Below are positions 58,533-64,000 of a stretch of DNA of 64,000 nucleotides, piece after piece (within the stretch, counting starts at the first letter, position 1; each line of letters opens with the position of its first letter). The position numbers and the translations under genes are program-made. This DNA comes from Ectocarpus siliculosus (Eukaryota > Sar > Phaeophyceae > Ectocarpales > Ectocarpaceae): contig FN649754.1 in the NCBI GenBank assembly GCA_000310025.1, positions 876,275 through 940,274 of the forward strand. Reading direction: 5' to 3'. Under the pieces are notes generated by a model. It had not been told where the DNA came from. It saw only the letters and a program-made list of their open reading frames with translations, and ran no database searches.

Positions 58533-61500
58533 GTTGCTATTGTTGCTATCAAGACCCACCCGCTAACGGAGGAACAGTACTGCTAAACAAAAAACAAGTC
58601 TTTGTGCGACCTTCCTCCTGCGTGACCCAGGTTTTACTCGTTAACATGTGTGTACTAAAAACATGCGTATAGACTGGCGCCAAGGGAGACCAGACGGACA
58701 ACCACACATAGACATGCGACCAAACAACAAGGTTCAGCCTGGCTCACCTTCACCCAAGGAGTGTCCTGGAAGTTTTCCTTGAAGCGAATGGCATTTTCTG
58801 CCTCGTTGATGTAGTCGATCTCCTTGTACAGCAGTTTGGCGCTCTCTTCGTAGATCGACACCCAGTCTCTGATCCACAATTTATTTTTGGCAAAATGAGC
58901 GCAAAAAGAAACAGGAAGGGGGGAAGTACACAATTAGTTTAGTTTTGAAGAGATGAGCAGGTGCCGACAGAAAGCAACACGCAGCGGCACCCCGAATCAT
59001 CAGCTCATTCTTCGTTCATTCCCAAACTCCAAAAGGGCGAAAAGCCACAAAGACAAGTCTTGTGGATATAAGTTTTGGGCACCGAGAGAAATCCTCAGGC
59101 AACAACTTATTCCCAAACTCCACCAAACGGGACGTCTGTTCAAGAACAGAGTTGGTAGGAGAGGTTGGCTTCCCACCCACTGGTGGTACGCACCTATAGC
59201 CATTAAAGTTGCCCCGCAACGAACAGACCGCACCACCACTCGAAAAACTGTTGGCAGGCAGCCACGAATGTAAGCTTTCCAAACTCGTCGGGGCAGAAGG
59301 AATCGACGCCCCACCCCCCTCTCCCCCCAAAGCTAAAAACTGTCATTTTATAAGATAGGGGCCGCAGAGATATCATACTCACTTTTGCATCCGAGGGGTC
59401 CCTTTTCATGTCAAAAGAGAGTGGTATCACACTGTATCACAGAAGCAGGAAGACACCTCGAAGCCTTAGGCAAGAAACCAGAGGCTCGTTAGTGGTGGCC
59501 GCATAAAACAAACAAAAAAGGGTTCACTGACCTGTCCGCTCCGTCGAACTTGGGATCCAGCTTGTCCAAAACCTTCACCAGCAGCTTCAGGTTCTACGCG
59601 TTTGTTGCCGAAAACAGTGAAGGAGACGTTGCTGGTTGGTATCGGTGGGGTTACTTCCTCCATGATAAGCAAACTTGCGGCAAATCGAAAATTCCTGAAC
59701 CTTCGCCGCGCGTATATGACCGTTGCAGCGAACTTTGTAACGCCCAACAGCAATCTTTGCTTGACTGCAGCTTCAAGACCGATTGACTTATATATGTCAT
59801 GCAAGCTCCGTGTGTGTCGTGCTCTTAATCTTTGGAGTTCTTGCTGCTGTCGTTCACCTTGAGATCTTGGTCGAAGAGAGCCTTTAGCCCTGCTCGCTGC
59901 ACCTTCACCGCCACCTGCTCCCCGCCCTTGATCTTAGCCAAGTGCACCTGTTGAGCGGGAAACGAAGCATGAGAACTCTGGGTTCAACAGGCCATTGAAC
60001 CAGCAACGACAACAACAGAAAACATCAAGAACAATAGCAACGAGGTCTCTGCATACAAGAACTCACCGACGCAACATCGGCAAGAAACGGCAACAACGTG
60101 CATCAAATTGACAACTTGACACCACGATGACGACGACAACAGCAACGACAAAAACAGCAGCAGCTGCAGCAACAACAGCAACAACAACAACAACAACAAC
60201 AGTACCATCAACGAAAACACACCTGCCCGAGCGATGCAGCAGCGAGAGGAACCTCGCTGACAGTCTCGTACAACTCCTCCAGCGGCTGTCCCAGATCCTC
60301 CTCGATTATTCTCTTGGCCGACTCAAATGGAAACCCGGGGACGTTGTCCTGAAGCATCACCAGCTCCTTGATGTACTCTTTGGGCACCACATCGATCCTG
60401 CAGAACATGTGACGGGCTATTAGATTCTGGAAGGTTGGAATCACCGAAAAATATTGGAAACAGGTTCAAAACAGGCCATAAGCCGTTTCAGTGTTTTCGG
60501 TGTGTTCACTCACTTGGTCGGGTGCCCCGTGGATGCACACCTTCCCCTATTGAACAGGAGGTGGCAGAGAGCTTCATGGACGCTTACGGCCAGCCTGAGA
60601 TCACAACATGAAGACTACACGCAAGCCCCTTGAGGAGAGGCCTTGCCGGGAGGAAATGTTTCCAAAAACTTTGGGGGGTAGAATCACCAAAACGCCGTAG
60701 CGTACGGCGGGTCGAAAAAAATACGTCAAGTCTCTACTCCATCCCTGTGCTTGGCACGCACTTGGCAAGGAGGGAACAGACAAGTCGACCACAATGCTCC
60801 GTCCTCTCGAGGACGCGTGGTCAATGGTCTACCCGACAAGACGTGCAAAACATAAGAGTACGCCCCCCGTCGTCCCCTCATGCTACTTGGTCGGTCCACC
60901 ACGCGCGCGTGTCGCCGCCGGGAAAAAGTTCTTCGAATGCAAACTTTACCCCCCGCTGGCGCACCTCGTAGACAGGAGCTGGCCGAGCTTGATGAAGGTG
61001 GGTCCCAGCCTCAACAGGCCATCCTTGAGCTGCACTGCAATGGCAGACCTCTTCTGGCTCTTCTCGGCCGCATCCTCCACCTGGCGGCCAAACAATAACA
61101 ATAGTAAAAGATACACGCACAGAGTGTATCTGAGAAAGGTTTTCGAGAGAGATTCGTCTTGGCATTCGGATTCAGCACGTCGCACACTTTTGGTCCCCTT
61201 CCGGGGACCTTGGCTTTAGGCCCGCTGGTACCGACGTTTTTATGATTGGCCTGCCGGTTACCTTGGTCGACGCTAATTCCAAATGCACACACTGCCGTCT
61301 ATTATCCGGAGAATAGTCTGTTGGTAGGCTCTGCGATGACCCCCTCGCGGGGTCCCAGATCATGGATTTCGGAAGCGTTGCCGGTTATGCCGTAACCGCG
61401 TTGAGACTGGCGTCTTGTGGGTCGTCGGTCGGGTAGCGCAGTCGATGCTATCACCAATAAAACCCAAACGCACTGATCCACACCGGGAGAAAAGCTTGTC

Positions 61501-63024
61501 TATTCCCTCCCGTAAAAAATAAAAGCTATCATAAACGATCACCGGGAGCACTGACACCCACTCTTTTGATAGAAAAACCTAAAGCAGACGGGAACGAACG
61601 CGAACCTAAAGCAGAATCAAGGTGTTCGGATATGCGCTATTCTCGGCCGACGGCGCGAGAGGCCAAATCCCGAAAAACATGACACGGGAATACCGCGAGT
61701 TTGCTAGTTTCCGCTCGGGGATCGGGAAAACGAGACATGGCACATTCCTGGCAGAAACGTGCGTAAACGACGGCAAAATAACCCATGCCACCAATATTAA
61801 AACAAGAATCGCACCCCGTGCACGATAGCTCATGAAATGTACGGCGGTAGCCCTTGGCTTCTATTTATCGCTATAAATCGGGGCTCACAGAATCTCTGCC
61901 GGGTATCTAGGAGCCCCAATCCGCGGTCACACAGAAGGTTTCTCCGCCTCATGTGCGTGCGTGTCTTCAACACTAGCATCGACCGTGCTAACCGGCTGAC
62001 CAAAGAAAATACGTCAGTCTTATATTAGCATCGACCGCGCTAACCGGCTGACCAATGAAAAGACGTCAGTCTTATATTAGCATCGACCGCGCTAACCGGC
62101 TGACCAATGAAAAGACGTCAGTCTTATATTAGCATCGACCGCGCTAACCGGCTGACCAATGAAAAGACGTCAGTCTTATATTAGCATCGACCGCGCTAAC
62201 CGGCTGACCAATGAAAAGACGTCAGTCTTATATTAGCATCGACCGCGCTAACCGGCTGACCAATGAAAATACGTCAGTCTTATATTAGCATCGACCGCGC
62301 TAACCGGCTGACCAATGAAAAGACGTCAGTCTTATATTAGCATCGACCGCGCTAACCGGCTGACCAATGAAAAGACGTCAGTCTTATATTAGCATCGACC
62401 GCGCTAACCGGCTGACCAATGAAAAGACGTCAGTCTTATATTAGCATCGACCGCGCTAACCGGCTGACCAATGAAAAGACGTCAGTCTTATATTAGCATC
62501 GACCGCGCTAACCGGCTGACCAATGAAAAGACGTCAGTCTTATATTAGCATCGACCGCGCTAACGGGCTGACCAATGAAAATACGTCAGTCTTATATTAG
62601 CATCGACCGCGCTAACCGGCTGACCAATGAAAAGACGTCAGTCTCATTGCAGGTGTGTGTGTATTCGCCCCGGCTGTTCTGGCGCCAGTGTACAAATGTT
62701 CGGCGTACATATCTGACGTATCAGCAGCAGCAACATGGCGTTGTGCTGCTGTGCTCACTCGGTTAGTGTTGGTCCTTAACTCGGTGAGTTTTCGTCCTTA
62801 ACTCGGTGAGTGTAGGTCCTTAACTCGGTGAGTTTTCGTCCTTAACTCGGTGAGTGTTCGTCCTTAACTCGGTGAGTGTTTGTCCTTAACTCGGTGAGTG
62901 TTCGTCCATCACCTTCCGAAGCTTGATCTCCTTGAAGAGCATCTTTGCTCCGAAGATCCAGACCTCCACCGACCGGCTGATGGCGGACCCGTAGCCTCGC
63001 TTGTTCCAAGAGGACTCCATGTTG
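53201..63024 (-). CDS. ABC1/ADCK/UbiB-family atypical kinase, probably organellar
   Basis: Thirteen exons join in one frame: 62913-63024, 60965-61080, 60223-60397, 59858-59947, 59532-59593, 58748-58868, 58227-58419, 57643-57835, 57114-57204, 55824-55981, 55409-55508, 54118-54225, 53201-53431. Every junction is AG/GT and phase-consistent. Family motifs appear in order: KxGQ ([18 protein letters not shown]), Ala-rich loop ([20 protein letters not shown]), invariant Lys ([14 protein letters not shown]), [12 protein letters not shown], catalytic [10 protein letters not shown], and metal-binding [10 protein letters not shown]. The C-terminus has hydrophobic segments ([30 protein letters not shown]) like plant plastoglobule ABC1K proteins, so a plastid isoprenoid-quinone role is inferred. 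The first exon starts after an acceptor at phase 2, so the true N-terminus and transit peptide lie upstream or outside the window. The last exon either reads on to the stop at 53201 or splices at 53225. Confidence 0.93.
54333..54400. repeat. (CAA)n(CAG)n array in a kinase intron
   Basis: About 11 CAA units pass into about 10 CAG units, in the intron between exons 54118-54225 and 55409-55508. The transcribed strand reads TTG/CTG repeats. Confidence 0.95.
55019..55237. mobile_element. MITE, 219 bp, with 26-bp perfect terminal inverted repeats
   Basis: The ends are perfect reverse complements for 26 bp (starting CGACTACCGTATATGACACA), and the complementarity continues with gaps (ACACG...GATTTTCAAA, GATTTCTC). 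There is no coding capacity, and no clear target duplication (left flank CAGCGC, right flank AATGGG). It lies in an intron of the ABC1 kinase gene. The perfect ends suggest a recent copy. Confidence 0.85.
57883..57946. repeat. CTG-rich trinucleotide array in a kinase intron
   Basis: About 18 GCT/CTG units with a few CTA interruptions, in the intron just downstream of the exon that carries HCDPHP. Confidence 0.9.
58498..58549. repeat. GTT array in a kinase intron
   Basis: About 15 TTG units with single interruptions, in the intron between exons 58227-58419 and 58748-58868. Confidence 0.9.
60125..60203. repeat. ACG/CAG/CAA array in a kinase intron
   Basis: A compound run of ACG, CAG and AAC triplets only 20 bp from the donor of exon 60223-60397. 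Confidence 0.9.
60791..60868 (+). mobile_element. Non-LTR retrotransposon 3' tail, very short copy
   Basis: The 78 bp match the last 80 bp of the element at 4237-4311 (AATGCTCCGTCCTCTCGAGG, GTGGTCAATGGTCTA, CATAAGAGTACG), followed by six C. It is inserted antisense in the intron between exons 60223-60397 and 60965-61080 of the kinase gene and is an extreme 5' truncation. Confidence 0.85.
61975..62645. repeat. 52-bp satellite, 12.9 copies
   Basis: Twelve full 52-bp units and a 47-bp thirteenth stand head to tail with almost no differences; the first copy and the copy near 62547 carry the few variants. Each unit contains GACCAATGA (a CCAAT word) and GACGTCAGTC (an ACGTCA word). It lies in the intron between exons 60965-61080 and 62913-63024 of the kinase gene. 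The near-identity suggests recent expansion or gene conversion. Confidence 0.97.
62759..62905. repeat. 22-bp tandem array reaching the kinase splice donor
   Basis: Seven copies of a 22-bp unit (TCGGTGAGTG, then TTCGTCCTTAAC) end only about 7 bp inside the intron from the exon border at 62913. The seventh copy merges into the donor region (read on the minus strand as AAG|GTGATGGACGAACACTC). Confidence 0.9.
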
Positions 63025-63345
63025 CTGCAAAATGGAAGGGAGCGAAGAGAATCTTAGTAGTTTGTGATAAGAGCATACCAGTGCGAAAACGAAGAAAAAT
63101 GCGAGAACATTGTTGTACTACTACAGCAGTAGCGCGCCCTCAACAACGTCGGTGTGTGGCCGGCGAGTCGACCGGCGCTATTCAGCAGGGCCAGCGCTAT
63201 TCAAATTACAAAATGACTTGGCGATTTAGTCTGTGTCCAGCAATTTCGACGGCGCTATTCAGGGACACCGGCGTTATTCACCCGGCATGAGGGCCCACTA
63301 CATCATTCCTGGATTGAACATATTTGGTGAGGGTGATGGGCGGGC

Positions 63346-63400
63346 GGGGGGGGGGTGTACTCGTAGTCGTGCATGCCGTAGTCGTTAGACCATTGACCTC
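63346..63400 (-). mobile_element. Non-LTR retrotransposon 3' tail, minus orientation
   Basis: The reverse complement reads GAGGTCAATGGTCTAACGAC, GGCATGCACGACTACGAGTAC-A, then ten C, matching the tail at 4268-4318. It is a short 5'-truncated copy upstream of the first kinase exon found. Confidence 0.75.
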
Positions 63401-63825
63401 GCATCCCTACAAAGCCGGGACGCAGCACGCCGGGTTCTCACCGGACCAGGCTCTCCCATCACCAAGCGCGAAGCGCCGTGAGGTATTCAGCGAGTCGCAT
63501 GAAGGGTGCGCTTCATCCTGCTAAGGGTGTCCGGCATCTCGTGCTTACTTCCTTGCACGGATGACAGCTGCGAAATCACTTACTATATTTTCTGGTACTT
63601 TCACTTCCATAGAGACAACTGTAACCACTGTGTAACTGCCTCGAGGGTGCTTGATCAATGTAACCCAACGTGGTGCGATCATCCCTCTTGCGCGAAGTGG
63701 GGTTTTTCGACCCCGTACAACATAATCTACTCGACCACCACCACCATTCATTATGGTAACCGCAGAAAAAAAGCTAAAGGCCAAAAAAAAAGCGGTAACC
63801 TGGTTGCCGAGCTCACGAAGTGATC

Positions 63826-63950
63826 GGCTTGTTTTACAACATCGCTGTCAAGCGACGAAACCCAACCCTGATGGCAAACACCAGGGGCGGGCGGCTTGTT
63901 TTACAATGTCGTGGCCAAGCGACGAAAACCCAACCCCGATGGCAAACATC
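63826..63950. repeat. Two tandem 62-64 bp copies
   Basis: A block from CGGCTTGTTTTACAA through AAGCGACGAAA to GATGGCAAAC occurs at about 63826-63887 and again at 63889-63950 with few differences. It lies directly beside the tail copy at the window end and may belong to the same retroelement flank. Confidence 0.8.
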
Positions 63951-63968
63951 GGGCAGGGAGAGGGTGAT

Positions 63969-64000
63969 GGGGGGGGGGGTGTACTCATAGTCGTGCATGC
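63969..64000 (-). mobile_element. Non-LTR retrotransposon 3' tail, cut by window edge
   Basis: The reverse complement reads GCATGCACGACTATGAGTAC-A followed by eleven C, the same tail as at 63346-63400; it continues beyond the window. Confidence 0.7.

Noticed and set aside
59385-59410. Micro-exon reading RDPSDAK between kinase exons 59532-59593 and 58748-58868
   Set aside because: It would shift the frame; joining the two flanking exons directly gives AG|A and the family sequence with no frame change.
1-64000. Bacterial or phage features (operons, RBS, CRISPR, att sites)
   Set aside because: Spliced genes, long introns and eukaryotic retroelements throughout; no regularly spaced CRISPR-like repeats, and the 52-bp and 22-bp arrays have no unique spacers.

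Overview
The window reads as nuclear DNA of a complex, intron-rich eukaryote. Genes are split into small exons (60-320 bp) with GT-AG introns of 0.2-5 kb, protein-coding density is very low, and most of the sequence is transposon debris, satellites and simple repeats. Three features suggest a brown alga close to Ectocarpus: a 126-bp phase-0 exon encoding a kinesin-light-chain-like TPR, a non-LTR and a Copia element of the type I associate with brown algae, and secreted beta-helix proteins. That assignment is an inference; no search was possible. Three N gaps (4326-4910, 27317-27416, 44563-44662) show a draft assembly, and two of the three look like failed joins of overlapping contig ends.

Layout, left to right. 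1-2.6 kb: one intact TPR exon and one decayed TPR exon on the plus strand. 3.08-4.32 kb: a 5'-truncated non-LTR retrotransposon ending in poly-C beside the first gap. 6.57-8.93 kb: a pseudogene copy of a secreted beta-helix-like gene, split by a 1.3-kb inversion. 9.2-11.05 kb: a decayed Ty1/Copia pol gene. 12-17.3 kb: mostly gene-free, with a field of TTCATGAA-like palindromic words. 17.3-18.93 kb: the intact beta-helix-like gene (minus strand). 19-28.4 kb: no convincing gene; small inverted repeats, a 30-bp minisatellite and diverged tandem repeats.

28.4-39.8 kb: a minus-strand gene whose six phase-compatible exons join into a 417-codon reading frame of unknown function. Its introns hold a Tc1/mariner/pogo-type MITE, a CT microsatellite and a 2.1-kb long-inverted-repeat element. 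40.1-43.2 kb: a decayed, probably transposon-borne gene with an N-terminal zinc finger. 44-45.2 kb: a false duplication around the third gap. 47.25-48.19 kb: three exons of an acidic protein gene on the minus strand. 49.8-51.3 kb: an element rich in the pentanucleotide GGTGC.

53.2-63.0 kb: the best-supported gene, a minus-strand ABC1/ADCK/UbiB-family atypical kinase in at least 13 phase-consistent exons, with all family motifs and a hydrophobic C-terminus like that of plastid ABC1K proteins. Its introns carry trinucleotide arrays, a 219-bp MITE, a non-LTR 3' tail, a 52-bp satellite and a 22-bp array that runs to its splice donor. No rRNA, tRNA, CRISPR or bacterial operon features were seen.
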